This document shows positions 49,721 to 58,884 of a DNA stretch of 64,000 bases, piece by piece. The first letter of the stretch is position 1. Each line of letters begins with the position of its first letter. Origin of the DNA: CAIUPE01 sp037131735 (GTDB lineage Bacteria; Pseudomonadota; Alphaproteobacteria; Rhizobiales; Beijerinckiaceae); assembly GCA_037131735.1 (NCBI GenBank), contig JBAXQM010000006.1:1-64000 (forward strand). The letters are read 5' to 3'. Below the pieces are notes generated by a model. It did not search any database and was not told the origin of the DNA. It worked only from the letters and a program-made list of their open reading frames with translations. The translations under genes were made by a program, and so were the position numbers.

Positions 49721-50584
49721 ATGCCCATGATTTTTGCCGCGGCGCTGATTTACGGTTCGATTTTTCCTGTCAATCGAATTGCTGCTGATTTGGGCTGGCC
49801 GCCTCTTTCTTTTTCTTTTTTACAGTCCCTCGGCGGCGCTGTGGTTTTAGGTCTTGTTGCTTTGATCAGGGGCGAAAGAATTGGTGTAACTCGCTCGCAT
49901 ATCTTGGCTTATATTTTGATTGGCGGACTCGTAGTCGGCTTACCGATGGGCTTACTTGTTACAGCGGCACCGCATCTTGATCCCTCTGTTTTGACGCTTG
50001 TTCTTTGTCTCTCACCGATCTTGACACTCTTTATCGGCGTTCTTTTACGTATTGAGGTGCTCGATCGTCGTATACTCTTCGGTATGGTTCTCGGGATTAT
50101 TGGCATTGGTCTAATTGTATCACCACAGACTGGCATTATTGCTCCGGAGAGCGGCGGTTGGTTTGTGCTTTCGCTCGGCGCTCCCGTCATGTTCGCAACT
50201 GCTAATAATCTTGCCCAATATATAAGGCCTGCAGCGACTGGATCCCTGTCGATGGCCGCAGGAACATTAGGTGGCGCGGCGCTTGTCGCGCTTCTGATCG
50301 TGCCGCTTTTTGGTCAAACGCCGATACCCGCGAATTTGGGGCAAGACATGGTGATGACTCTCGCGGCGGCCGCTGCCATTAACGCTGCCTTTTATGTTTT
50401 GTTCTTCGAAATTATTCGCAGGGTAGGTCCAGCAAAATTTTCGTTTTTCAATTATCTTGCCGTTGTTGCCGGTATATTGTGGAGCTTAGTCGTTTTCAGA
50501 GAGCCGCCTCCAACTCTTTTCTGGCTGGCTATCATTGTGATGTTTGCCGGAATGGCGATTGCTTTGCGTAAAAAGCCCGCGTGA
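49721..50584 (+). CDS. EamA/DMT family transporter
   Basis: A 287-residue ten-helix transporter with two EamA repeats. Landmarks are ALIYGSIFPVNRIAADLGWPPLSFSF in helix one, SVLTLVLCLSPILTLFIGVLL in repeat one, and RRVGPAKFSFFNYLAVVAGILWSLVVFREPP in repeat two. I start it at the ATG at 49721, eight bases after GAGGA; a frame open to 49694 lacks this spacing. Proteins of this group export amino acids or other metabolites. It stands alone, converging on an SDR gene 41 bases away. Substrate unknown. Confidence 0.85.
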   Translation: MPMIFAAALIYGSIFPVNRIAADLGWPPLSFSFLQSLGGAVVLGLVALIRGERIGVTRSHILAYILIGGLVVGLPMGLLVTAAPHLDPSVLTLVLCLSPILTLFIGVLLRIEVLDRRILFGMVLGIIGIGLIVSPQTGIIAPESGGWFVLSLGAPVMFATANNLAQYIRPAATGSLSMAAGTLGGAALVALLIVPLFGQTPIPANLGQDMVMTLAAAAAINAAFYVLFFEIIRRVGPAKFSFFNYLAVVAGILWSLVVFREPPPTLFWLAIIVMFAGMAIALRKKPA

Positions 50585-50625
50585 GTTATTTCAACTGAGA
50601 CGCAAATATTCTAAGAGTTTACTCC

Positions 50626-51288
50626 TCAATAGTGATGGGCGCGCCCATCCCAGCATTCAAAACATCCGGTTGTTTCAATCGAGAGAGCATCAAAACGTAA
50701 GGCGAGGCCATGCGCTGAGTCATCAACACCAATATCGGCGCTGCTTCCGCCCATTTCGGTTCTTACCCATCCGGGGTGATATATGCCAACCGGAATACCC
50801 TCATTCCTTAGATCGGTTGCAAGATTTCGCCCTAGATTGAGAACAGCTGCTTTCGAGGCACGATAGATATAGGCACCACCCGGTGCTTTTGTATCTGACG
50901 CCATTTGAGAGGATATGATCGCGATCTTGCCATGCGCTGCACGAATATTGGGCAGCAATGTTTGGATTGTCATAAAGACACCTGTAACATTTACAGCAAA
51001 GGCGTCCGTCCACATCTCAGCGGGATATCCGCTTTCGAGTTGTTGGCCGCGATCAGGATAAATGCCGGCATTGCAAACCAAAAGGTCAATCGGCTTTCCT
51101 GCAAGGCGCGATGCGAGAGCAATGTGCGAAGCATGGTCTGTGACCTCAAGGTGCTCCCATGTGAGTCGGTCCTTGGATGCGGGCAATGCTCCACGCGCGG
51201 TGCCAATAACATTCGCGCCACGTATTACTTCATATTCTGCAAGGGCGAGACCAATCCCTCGATTGGCACCGGTGATAAGAATGGTCAT
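50626..51288 (-). CDS. SDR family oxidoreductase
   Basis: A 220-residue short-chain dehydrogenase of the short type. The cofactor motif is TGANRGIG (6-13), the NAG motif is CNAGIYPD, and the catalytic Y and K are in YIYRASKAAVLNL. It lacks most of the C-terminal extension usual in 250-residue SDRs, like C-factor-type members. I start it at the ATG at 51288; the frame open to 51459 upstream has no protein-like sequence. It is followed, in its own direction, by nothing closer than the EamA gene converging on it. Substrate unknown. Confidence 0.85.
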   Translation of the reverse strand: MTILITGANRGIGLALAEYEVIRGANVIGTARGALPASKDRLTWEHLEVTDHASHIALASRLAGKPIDLLVCNAGIYPDRGQQLESGYPAEMWTDAFAVNVTGVFMTIQTLLPNIRAAHGKIAIISSQMASDTKAPGGAYIYRASKAAVLNLGRNLATDLRNEGIPVGIYHPGWVRTEMGGSSADIGVDDSAHGLALRFDALSIETTGCFECWDGRAHHY

Positions 51289-51445
51289 AAGACTGTCTAC
51301 CAAAGTTTGAGGTGGAGTGGAGAGGCAGGTGAACGAGCTTTGAGTTAAACGTGAGTGTATTTTTATCAAATGGATCGCGTCAATAGACGCTGGATCACAC
51401 CGGGCAGCGGTCGGGTAATGTAATGTATTGGAGTGGTGTCTGTTA

Positions 51446-52354
51446 TCAGGGCGACGCACCGCTAAATGCGAGACTCAAGAAGTCTCTCAACACAGTCGTT
51501 GCGGGTGTTTGTTCATTTAATTTATTCCAGGCGAGCCCCACATCCATTGTGGGAATGTCATCTCCAATAGATCTCAATTCGATCCGCTGTCCTTCAAGAG
51601 ACCAAGGGCGGTAGACCATATCGGATAGAATTGTAATGCCGAGTCCGTCAGCCACCATACTGCGAACAGCTTCCACCGATGACGTATTGAAAACAATATT
51701 CGGCTTGAGATCAAATTTTTGCCAATAGCGCTCAGCCGTGCGGCTCGCTTCATCAACTGTGAGCATAATATAGGGGAGTGAAACGATATCAGAAAGTCTG
51801 ATTGTAGAGGAGCGGAGCAAAGCGTGTTCCACGGGAAGCCAAAGGCGTCTATGGGACCGTAATAGTGTTTCGTGGGAAAGATTTTCGCTATCTTGAATAT
51901 TTGAAACCAACATCACGGCGAGATCAAGCGAACCTTTGTTCAAGCCGCTCTCGATATCCTGTCGGGACATTTCAAAAATTTCGACCTCGATGTTCGGATA
52001 TGTGCGTGCAAATCGAGCATAGTGACGGGGTAAAAAATAGCCTGCGACCGTGTAGCTGACGCCAACTTTTACGAATCCCGACATTGTGCTCAAGGTGCTC
52101 AAAGGTGCGGTCTCAGCCGCGTTAACGGCGGCCATGATTGTCCGCGCATGTTGCAGAAATCGTGTGCCCTCCAAGGTGAGGGCAAGTCCGGCATTATGGC
52201 GCGTGAACAGACTCACGCCGAGATCGGCCTCTAATTGTTGAATCGCGGTCGTAATCGCTGATTGGGCGACATTTACCTCGGTGGCCGCTTGGCTAACCTG
52301 TCCACGGTCTGCCGTGGCAATGAAATAGCGGATTTGGCGGAGTGTAATGGCCAT
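51446..52354 (-). CDS. LysR-family transcriptional regulator
   Basis: A 302-residue LysR regulator: helix-turn-helix at about 3-62 (RQIRYFIATADRGQVSQAATEVNVAQSAITTAIQQLE), dimer helix, and effector-binding domain. The pattern SQAATEVNVAQSAITTAIQQLE is typical of the Nac/CysB/benzoate-type branch, which responds to small acids. It is divergent from the ABC importer and pxp gene line, 334 bases apart, so it may control that line. The SDR gene follows in the same direction after 157 bases. Confidence 0.88.
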   Translation of the reverse strand: MAITLRQIRYFIATADRGQVSQAATEVNVAQSAITTAIQQLEADLGVSLFTRHNAGLALTLEGTRFLQHARTIMAAVNAAETAPLSTLSTMSGFVKVGVSYTVAGYFLPRHYARFARTYPNIEVEIFEMSRQDIESGLNKGSLDLAVMLVSNIQDSENLSHETLLRSHRRLWLPVEHALLRSSTIRLSDIVSLPYIMLTVDEASRTAERYWQKFDLKPNIVFNTSSVEAVRSMVADGLGITILSDMVYRPWSLEGQRIELRSIGDDIPTMDVGLAWNKLNEQTPATTVLRDFLSLAFSGASP

Positions 52355-52688
52355 CGTGCCCCGTTACCTTAGATATGGCTTCAGTAAAAGCTTTATCTGA
52401 TTTTCAGAAATTAGATTACAATTTTTCATATTTTACAATAGTCAGCTTCGCCTCAATCATGGGGGTAACAATAAAATCAAGGTTACGGATTGTGACACTT
52501 GGCTTGGGGGCTTTCAGGCGGCGGGTTTTAACAAGTGCACCGGCAATCAAGACATTGATCGCTGGGCGCATAGACCCCGAAAGGCATGAAATCCACCTTT
52601 TTGCGGCGGAACAAAAGGGAATACCCGATGGTGGAGCGACAAATTAGAGCACGCATGTCGGATGCGCTGGGGAGCGCCCGGTAACGCC
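52355..52688. other. 334-base divergent promoter region before livG
   Basis: The region between the LysR gene and livG is AT-rich up to about 52480 and GC-richer after. It should hold both promoters. A 90-codon frame at 52375-52647 is open but has no ribosome site and lacks a recognisable pattern, so I do not annotate it. LysR half-sites cannot be told from chance. Confidence 0.4.
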
Positions 52689-53435
52689 ATGACCTCATCC
52701 GCCCTCACGTCAGTTGATATCTCGGTTTCATTTGAGGGCTTAAGGGCGCTGAATAAGGTCAGTTTATCCATCCCGCGCGGTCGCGTTACGGGCTTAATTG
52801 GTCCCAATGGGGCTGGCAAAACGACGATGGTTAATGTTTTTACCGGTTTCCAGGCAGCCACCCAGGGACATGTGGCTATGGACGGTCTGACCCTTGATGC
52901 GGCGCCTGCCCACCGCATTCGTCATTTGGGCATTGCCCGCACATTTCAGTCGGGACGGTTGTTCGGCGATCTTTCGGTTCTTGATAATTTGGCGGTGACC
53001 GGCGTGGGCCTTGGCTTATCCCGTAAGGACGCCGAAGCGCGCGCGGAGGCCATGTTAGCATGGATTGGTATCTCGTCCCTTGCAGATCGGATCGCCGGAA
53101 GCCTGCCCTATACAGACGAGCGCCGTGTGGCGATTGCGCGCGCTTTGATGCTTGAACCGAAATATCTCCTTCTTGATGAGCCCGCCGCGGGTATGTCAGC
53201 GGCCGAAGGTGATGATCTTGTTGCTTTGATACGCAGGATTGTTACAGAGATTGGTTGTGGCGTCCTTCTGATCGAACACAATATCGGAATGGTGTTGAGG
53301 ATCTGCGAGCACATCTATGTTCTCGATTCCGGCGAGATCATTGAAGATGGTGATCCGGCATCCATTAAAGCCAGTGAGAAGGTCCGACACGCCTATATGG
53401 GCACGCAGGCCGATGCCGAAGGGGAGATCCTATGA
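52689..53435 (+). CDS. livG: Branched-chain-type ABC transporter ATP-binding protein LivG
   Basis: A 248-residue ABC ATPase of the HAAT family: Walker A GPNGAGKTT, a signature region of unusual form (SLPYTDERRVAIARAL in place of LSGGQ), Walker B LLLDEPAAGMS and the C-terminal extension. LivG proteins commonly have LSYG or similar here. Start at the ATG at 52689. It is the first gene of livGFHM plus binding protein, overlapping livF by four bases. The symbol is for the family; the ligand may not be an amino acid of the Leu/Ile/Val type. Confidence 0.9.
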   Translation: MTSSALTSVDISVSFEGLRALNKVSLSIPRGRVTGLIGPNGAGKTTMVNVFTGFQAATQGHVAMDGLTLDAAPAHRIRHLGIARTFQSGRLFGDLSVLDNLAVTGVGLGLSRKDAEARAEAMLAWIGISSLADRIAGSLPYTDERRVAIARALMLEPKYLLLDEPAAGMSAAEGDDLVALIRRIVTEIGCGVLLIEHNIGMVLRICEHIYVLDSGEIIEDGDPASIKASEKVRHAYMGTQADAEGEIL

Positions 53436-54157
53436 GTCTCCTCACCATTGATAACATTTCAGTAAACTATGGACGCCTTACCGCTTTGCGCAATGCGAGT
53501 CTTACACTCGCAAAAGGCGAGACCTTTTTCGTTACAGGTCCCAACGGGGCAGGCAAATCGACTCTGCTCAAGGCGATTGCCGGTGTTGTTGCGCCAAAGT
53601 CGGGAACAATACATTTCGCCAATACGGATATCGGAGGACGCACACCGGAAGATATAGCGCGCCTAGGATTTTCCATGGTGCCTGAAGGCCGTCACGTGTT
53701 CGGCTCACTCACGATCGAAGAGAATTTGCGCCTCGGTGTTGGTATGCGCGACGATAAGGATGCCGCCGAGCGTGAGCTTGAAACCATCTACAGCGTCTTT
53801 CCGATGCTCAAAGATCGTCGCTACCAAACGGCGGGCGTATTGTCCGGCGGGCAGCAGCAGATGTTGGTGATTGGCCGCGCTTTGATGGCCAATCCGCAAT
53901 TGATTGCGATTGACGAGCCTTCGTTGGGTCTCGCGCCTAAAGTTATCGACGATGTCTACGCAGTTCTTTTGAAATTACGCGATACGCGCGGGCTCACACT
54001 TTTGATCGTTGAACAAAGCTCAACGCGCGCCACGATGACGGGAGGTCGCATGATTCTCTTGCGCGGCGGTGAGATTGTTCTCGAAGGGGATGCGCGGGAA
54101 TTGACAAAAGGCGACGCTTTGAAGGCCGCCTATTTCGGTTATGGGGAGCATCATTGA
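53432..54157 (+). CDS. livF: Branched-chain-type ABC transporter ATP-binding protein LivF
   Basis: A 241-residue second ATPase of the HAAT importer. Walker A is GPNGAGKST, the signature VLSGGQQQMLVIGRALM, and Walker B LIAIDEPSLGLAPK, with the MVPEGRHVFGSLTIEENL block characteristic of LivF. It overlaps livG by four bases, and its stop TGA shares one base with the ATG of the permease gene livH. A full LivG/LivF heterodimer is thus encoded. Confidence 0.92.
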   Translation: MSLLTIDNISVNYGRLTALRNASLTLAKGETFFVTGPNGAGKSTLLKAIAGVVAPKSGTIHFANTDIGGRTPEDIARLGFSMVPEGRHVFGSLTIEENLRLGVGMRDDKDAAERELETIYSVFPMLKDRRYQTAGVLSGGQQQMLVIGRALMANPQLIAIDEPSLGLAPKVIDDVYAVLLKLRDTRGLTLLIVEQSSTRATMTGGRMILLRGGEIVLEGDARELTKGDALKAAYFGYGEHH

Positions 54158-55071
54158 TGACCGCTCTTCTGCAGATTCTGTTTGATGCGCTAAGTTTGGG
54201 AAGCCTCTACGCATTGGGGGCAATTGGCATTGCGCTTATTTTTGGCGTGATGCGACTCGTGAATTTTGCGCATGGTGATTATATTTCGTTTTGCGTTTTT
54301 GCGCTTCTGTGGCCCTCAATCGACGCGGCAGCGATCGTTTTTGCAGGACAATTACCTGCTTATCTATTGATCCCCATTATTCTTGCCACAGGCGCTTGTT
54401 TGTCGATGCTTTCGGAAATCCTCGTGTTCCGTCGCTTCCGCAATGCTAATCCCGCAACAATGATGATTGCTTCCTTTGCGCTTGGTTTTGTCATTAAATA
54501 TACGCTTTTGATGCTGTTTTCGAGCCGGCCGAAATCAATCGATTTGTGGTCTGAATTGGCGCTTCCTGTTGAAATTCTCGATGCGCGCATTCCCCTTTTG
54601 CAGGTCATTACAATCATCATCACGGTGTTGATTTTAGCAGCACTTGTTGCCTTTTTAAAACGAACGCGTTTCGGACTTGAAATGCGGGCGGCTGCAGAAA
54701 ACTTTACCATGGCACGCATGCTCGGCGTGCGCGCCAATGCGGTAATCCTACTGGCCTTTGCGATCAGCGGAATGCTCGCCGCGTCAATCGGATTAATTCT
54801 CGTCACGCAAACAGGAACGGTCGATATCCAGATGGGATCATCCGTTATGCTCGTAGCGTTCATTGCGACGGTGATTGGCGGGCTCGGCAGTCTACCGGGT
54901 GCCGTAGTTGCAGGTTTTTTAATCGGCGGCATCAGCGTATTAATGCAGGTTATTCTTCCTCTTGATGTCCGTCCCTTCCGCGATGCCTTTGTGTATGGCG
55001 CGGTCATTGTCGTTTTGATCTGGCGTCCGAATGGGCTGTTCGCGCCACGCTCCGCAAAGCAGAGGGTCTGA
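54157..55071 (+). CDS. livH: Branched-chain-type ABC permease LivH
   Basis: A 304-residue permease with eight to nine helices. Family landmarks are LGSLYALGAIGIALIFGVMRLVNFAHGDYI at the N-terminus, RRFRNANPATMMIASFALGFVI, and the EAA-like MRAAAENFTMARMLGVRANAVILLAFAIS loop that meets the ATPases. The start ATG at 54157 overlaps the livF stop by one base. livM follows after two bases. Confidence 0.92.
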   Translation: MTALLQILFDALSLGSLYALGAIGIALIFGVMRLVNFAHGDYISFCVFALLWPSIDAAAIVFAGQLPAYLLIPIILATGACLSMLSEILVFRRFRNANPATMMIASFALGFVIKYTLLMLFSSRPKSIDLWSELALPVEILDARIPLLQVITIIITVLILAALVAFLKRTRFGLEMRAAAENFTMARMLGVRANAVILLAFAISGMLAASIGLILVTQTGTVDIQMGSSVMLVAFIATVIGGLGSLPGAVVAGFLIGGISVLMQVILPLDVRPFRDAFVYGAVIVVLIWRPNGLFAPRSAKQRV

Positions 55072-55073
55072 CC

Positions 55074-56126
55074 ATGACTGAGCGCCCCTCTATATTTATG
55101 CGGACTCTCTCGACGCCGATCATTCTTATTATGGTGTTGGTGTTCTTTTTGGCGCTTGCGGCGCTTGTTAATTCAGGTCCCTTTAACCAGGTCGTAATCG
55201 ACGCGATGGTTAAGGTGACGCTTGTTGTTGGTCTTTACGTGTTTATCGGGAATTCTGGCGTCATCTCCTTCGGCCATATTGGATTTACATGCCTTGGTGC
55301 CTATGCCACCGCGTGGCTGACCATTCCGCCGATGATGAAAAAAATGTCACTTCCGGGTCTGCCGGATTTGATTCTTGAAACGAAATTGCCTTTTGGAGTC
55401 GCCATTGTGCTTGGCGGCTTGTTTGCCGCTCTCTTTGCTCTTGTTGTTGGTAAAATTTTGATGCGGCTTTCGGGCATCGCTGCATCAATCGCTACTTTTG
55501 CGATGTTGGCGGTGATCAATACTGTATATTCGAATTGGGAACGTGTAACGGGCGCAACGAGTTCTGTCGTAGGGATTCCGATCGTGCGCGTTGTCTGGCC
55601 GTATTTCCTTGTGGCAGCGGCAGCAATTTTGATTGCGCATCTTTATTCCATTTCGCGATCAGGTCTCGCCTTGCGTGCGGCGCGTGACGAAGCGATCGCA
55701 GCGAGTGCTTCGGGCGTAGACATTGGTCGGGAACGTTTAACTGCCTTCGTGATCAGCGCGTTTATTGCCGGCTTAGGGGGCGCTTTGTCCGCGCATTCCG
55801 TTGGCGTCGTGACGCCCGATACGTTTTATCTCAATCTGACTTTCATATGTCTCTCGATGTTAGTCGTTGGCGGGATGAACAGTCTGTCGGGCGCCGTCAT
55901 GGGTGTAGTCGTTCTTTCGGTTATCATTCAGGTTTTGCGGCAATTCGAGAAAGGTGTCGATATTGGCGGATCAATATTGGCTATTCCTAACGGATTGCAG
56001 GAGATCACCATTGGTATCGTGATGGTTGTGATCTTGATTGCACGGCCTTCGGGTTTAACTCGAAATACTGAAATTGTTTGGCGAGGGTGGCCATTCAAAC
56101 GCGTTTCTGCGGCGGCGGAGTCCTGA
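55074..56126 (+). CDS. livM: Branched-chain-type ABC permease LivM
   Basis: A 350-residue second permease. Landmarks are GNSGVISFGHIGFTCLGAYATAWL, the RAARDEAIAASASGVDIGRERLTAFVISAFIAGLGGAL coupling loop, and VVGGMNSLSGAVMGV. The frame starts two bases after livH. A binding-protein gene follows after 51 bases, completing the importer, which in this family takes up amino acids, amides or small acids. Confidence 0.92.
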   Translation: MTERPSIFMRTLSTPIILIMVLVFFLALAALVNSGPFNQVVIDAMVKVTLVVGLYVFIGNSGVISFGHIGFTCLGAYATAWLTIPPMMKKMSLPGLPDLILETKLPFGVAIVLGGLFAALFALVVGKILMRLSGIAASIATFAMLAVINTVYSNWERVTGATSSVVGIPIVRVVWPYFLVAAAAILIAHLYSISRSGLALRAARDEAIAASASGVDIGRERLTAFVISAFIAGLGGALSAHSVGVVTPDTFYLNLTFICLSMLVVGGMNSLSGAVMGVVVLSVIIQVLRQFEKGVDIGGSILAIPNGLQEITIGIVMVVILIARPSGLTRNTEIVWRGWPFKRVSAAAES

Positions 56127-56177
56127 TGGACAATCTGATCGCAGGATAAATGAAGTGTAACGCAAATGGAGGATAGG

Positions 56178-57368
56178 ATGAAAAAATTGCTGACCGGCGT
56201 TGCCGGCGCCACCGTTATGATGGCGGCGCTCGGCACGGGTGTCGCGAAAGCGGACGATATTGTCGTCGGCTTCGCAACGGCATCATCAGGCTTCATGCAG
56301 GCCTATGATAAGCCCGCACAAGATGCGGCTATGATCCGCATTGATGAAATCAACAAGGCCGGTGGTCTTCTTGGTAAGCAAATCAAAACGGTAGCAGCAG
56401 ATACAAAGACAGATCGCGCAGAAGGTGCGAAAGCTGGACTCGAAGTGATCGATAAGGGCGCAAGCCTTGTCGTCGTTTCGTGCGACTATGACTTTGGTGC
56501 TCCGGCCGCTCTTGCGGCGGAAGCAGCAGGCAAGGTTTCGTTCTTCCTCTGCGCCGAGTCGATCAAGGCTGGTATTCAGGGCGTAGGTCCGCGTTCTTTC
56601 TCGGCATCGGTTCTCGCTGCTGTGCAGGGCGCAACTATGGCGGAATGGGCTTACAACAAAAAGAAAGCTCGTAACTTCTATCGTCTTCTTGATACCTGGA
56701 CTGAATATAACAAGGGCATTTGCGATGGCTTCGATTGGATGATGCCAAAGCTCAAGGATGCAAAGCTTGTTGGTCAGGACACCTTCAAGAATGAAGACAC
56801 CTCAATTGCTGCGCAAATCACCCGCATCAAGAGCTTGCCACAACAACCTGATGCCATCATGCTCTGCTCGATGATGCCTGGCGTCGTCAGCGCCGTGAAG
56901 CAGATCCGTGCAGCGGGCATCAAGTCGATGATTCTCAACGGTTCGGGCGTCAGCGGCGGTTACTGGCTCAATGCAACGCCGGACCTGTCGGACTTCTATG
57001 TTCCTGATCAGGGCTCAGTCTATGGCGATGATCCAAATCCTGCCGTTAACGAGTTCAACAAGAAGTATAAGGCCGCAACGGGTGGTGATCCATCGAGTCA
57101 ATATGTCTATCCTGGCTATGTCATGATCGACGTGTGGGCGAAGGCTGTTGAGCGTGCGAAGACAACAGACGCTGACGCGGTTGTGAAGGAGCTCGAAAAG
57201 ATGAAGGACGAGAAGACCCTGTTCGGTCCGCGCACCTTCACCGACAAGATCCATCACCAGAATCGCGGTCGTTACCTCATCACCGAAGTCAAAAACGGCA
57301 AGCCTGGCGTTGTTGATGAATGGACGATCTCTGAGCCGATTCCGGTTGAATATCTCGTGAAAAAGTAA
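56178..57368 (+). CDS. Periplasmic ligand-binding protein of the HAAT importer
   Basis: A 396-residue type 1 binding protein. A signal peptide ends near residue 25 (LGTGVAKADD). The mature part has family blocks: DEINKAGGLLGKQIKTVAADTKTD, SLVVVSCDYDFGAPAALAAE and SSQYVYPGYVMIDVWAKAVERA. GGAGGATAGG precedes the ATG at 56178. The ligand is unknown; the gene line that follows (pxpA, biotin carrier and carboxylase, pxpB, pxpC) suggests a lactam or similar amide. A strong terminator follows, so the importer may be a transcription unit of its own. Confidence 0.9.
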   Translation: MKKLLTGVAGATVMMAALGTGVAKADDIVVGFATASSGFMQAYDKPAQDAAMIRIDEINKAGGLLGKQIKTVAADTKTDRAEGAKAGLEVIDKGASLVVVSCDYDFGAPAALAAEAAGKVSFFLCAESIKAGIQGVGPRSFSASVLAAVQGATMAEWAYNKKKARNFYRLLDTWTEYNKGICDGFDWMMPKLKDAKLVGQDTFKNEDTSIAAQITRIKSLPQQPDAIMLCSMMPGVVSAVKQIRAAGIKSMILNGSGVSGGYWLNATPDLSDFYVPDQGSVYGDDPNPAVNEFNKKYKAATGGDPSSQYVYPGYVMIDVWAKAVERAKTTDADAVVKELEKMKDEKTLFGPRTFTDKIHHQNRGRYLITEVKNGKPGVVDEWTISEPIPVEYLVKK

Positions 57369-57383
57369 TCACGATTAACAATT

Positions 57384-57419
57384 GTTCCGGGCGGTCGAAG
57401 GATCGTCCGGAACTTTTTT
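57384..57419 (+). terminator. Intrinsic terminator after the binding-protein gene
   Basis: A 13-base stem with two G-T pairs, GTTCCGGGCGGTC (57384-57396) with GATCGTCCGGAAC (57401-57413), has a GAAG tetraloop and a six-T run. It sits 16 bases after the stop. Confidence 0.9.
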
Positions 57420-57461
57420 CGAAATTAAGACTGTGTTCGATGTGTTTTGAGATTTGAGAGT

Positions 57462-57824
57462 ATGACCGGTTTTAATCCTGATGCATTTTCAGCCGCTTGG
57501 AATGCCCATGACCTTGATGCGATCATGGCGATGTCGAGTGATGATTGCGTTTTTCTGGCTTCGGCAGGTTCGTCGCCGTCCGGTGCAGTTCACAAAGGGC
57601 AAGCCGCTGTTCGAGCCGCGTATCAAAACATCTTTGATACGTTCAAAGATGCCCAATGGAGCAATAGCCGGTCGACATGGATCGCAAAAGACCGCGTTCT
57701 CACAGAATGGTGTTTTCGAGCCACTAAGGCGGATGGCACATCCTTGGTTGTTGACGGTCTTGATTTGCTTGAAATTTTTGGTGACAAAGTTCGTGTAAAA
57801 AATTCATATCGAAAATCGGTATGA
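57462..57824 (+). CDS. SnoaL/NTF2-like protein
   Basis: A 120-residue protein with the cone-shaped NTF2-like fold: FSAAWNAHDLDAIMAMSSDDCVFL, the GKAAVRAAY-type helix (GQAAVRAAYQNIF), W and C residues in LTEWCFRATKADG and DGLDLLEIFGDKV at the end. Members include ketosteroid isomerases, polyketide cyclases and many unknowns. It lies after the terminator and 32 bases before pxpA, so it is the probable first gene of the pxp unit. Its reaction is unknown; the context hints at an isomerase or lactam-related role, but this is guesswork. Confidence 0.82.
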   Translation: MTGFNPDAFSAAWNAHDLDAIMAMSSDDCVFLASAGSSPSGAVHKGQAAVRAAYQNIFDTFKDAQWSNSRSTWIAKDRVLTEWCFRATKADGTSLVVDGLDLLEIFGDKVRVKNSYRKSV

Positions 57825-57856
57825 TAAAAATTTAAGGCGTTGAAGGGAGGCATAAA

Positions 57857-58585
57857 ATGGTTTCAATCAATTGCGATATGGGCGAGGCCTTTGGTCTATA
57901 CAAGCTTGGCGATGATGAAGCTCTGATGCCTTTAATTTCAATCGCCAATGTGGCCTGTGGCTTTCATGGCTCTGATTTCAACCACATGCGCACAACGGTG
58001 CAACTCGCAAAGCGGCATGGTGTAAAGGTCGGTGCACATCCTTCTTTGCCAGACTTACAAGGCTTTGGTCGCCGCGAGATGAAAATTTCCCGTGAGGAAA
58101 TGACCAATTGCATGATCTATCAGATTGGTGCCTTAAAAGGTTTTCTTGAGGCTGAGGGTATGGTGCTTAATCATATCAAGCCTCATGGCTCGCTTTATGG
58201 CATGGCGGCACGTCAACCCGATATTGCGCATGCGGTTGCCGATGTTGCCGATATTTTCAAAGTTCCCTTGCTTGGTATGATCAATACGCTGCATGAATCC
58301 GTCTATACTGAGCGCGGACATGGGTTCATGTCTGAATATTATGCTGACCTTGATTATTCGGATGATGGCTTTGTGATCATCAAGCGGCAATATGATTGGA
58401 AGGATGCGACTGAAGCAGCCAAGCGCGCCGTCGAGGCGATTAAAACCGGTACGACAGTTTCTGTGAATGGTAAGACTGTAGCCGTTCGCGCAGATACGAT
58501 TTGCGTTCATTCTGATTCGCCAAACGCCGTTGCGATTGCAACGGCGGTCCGCGAGGCCGTAATGCCCTATCTCACAGCAGCATGA
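57857..58585 (+). CDS. pxpA: 5-oxoprolinase subunit A (LamB/YcsF family)
   Basis: A 242-residue protein of the LamB/YcsF fold. Family blocks are NCDMGEAFGLYKLGDDEALMPLISIANVACGFHGSD at the start, GVKVGAHPSLPDLQGFGRREM, and HIKPHGSLYGMAARQPD. PxpA works with PxpB and PxpC in ATP-dependent opening of 5-oxoproline (pyroglutamate) to glutamate. A GGGAGG site precedes the ATG. Here pxpB and pxpC follow after a biotin carrier and a biotin carboxylase, which is not part of the standard three-subunit enzyme. Related lactams are possible substrates. Confidence 0.88.
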   Translation: MVSINCDMGEAFGLYKLGDDEALMPLISIANVACGFHGSDFNHMRTTVQLAKRHGVKVGAHPSLPDLQGFGRREMKISREEMTNCMIYQIGALKGFLEAEGMVLNHIKPHGSLYGMAARQPDIAHAVADVADIFKVPLLGMINTLHESVYTERGHGFMSEYYADLDYSDDGFVIIKRQYDWKDATEAAKRAVEAIKTGTTVSVNGKTVAVRADTICVHSDSPNAVAIATAVREAVMPYLTAA

Positions 58586-58631
58586 TGGCGCTGCTTATCT
58601 CAATAAACCTCTTCAGAAGGACCTTTTAATC

Positions 58632-58874
58632 ATGGCGACCAAAGATATTCTGAGCCCTCTGCCGGGAACATTCTACCGTAAACCCTCGCCCGATGCCGCT
58701 CCTTACAAGAAAGAAGGCGATGCGGTTAAAAAAGGCGATGTGATTGGCCTGATCGAAGTCATGAAAAGTTTCCATGAGGTCCATGCCGATGCCGATGGCA
58801 CCATTGCTTCTTTCATCGCCGAGAATGAAGAGCCCGTTATGGCTGGCCAACCGCTTATGACTTTAAACATCTGA
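58632..58874 (+). CDS. Small biotin carboxyl carrier protein
   Basis: An 80-residue biotinyl/lipoyl domain with little else. The biotinylation site is K45 in LIEVMKSFHEV, where the usual AMKM motif reads VMKS. AccB of fatty-acid synthesis is about 150 residues with a long N-terminal linker, so this is a stand-alone carrier of another carboxylase. AAGGA precedes the ATG. It is followed after ten bases by the biotin carboxylase gene, and the pair lies inside the pxp unit. The bioY gene at the end of the unit supplies biotin. Confidence 0.85.
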   Translation: MATKDILSPLPGTFYRKPSPDAAPYKKEGDAVKKGDVIGLIEVMKSFHEVHADADGTIASFIAENEEPVMAGQPLMTLNI

Positions 58875-58884
58875 GGATTTTTTC

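Noticed and set aside
52375..52647. 90-codon frame between LysR and livG
   Set aside because: It covers the expected divergent promoter, has no ribosome site and no recognisable domain.
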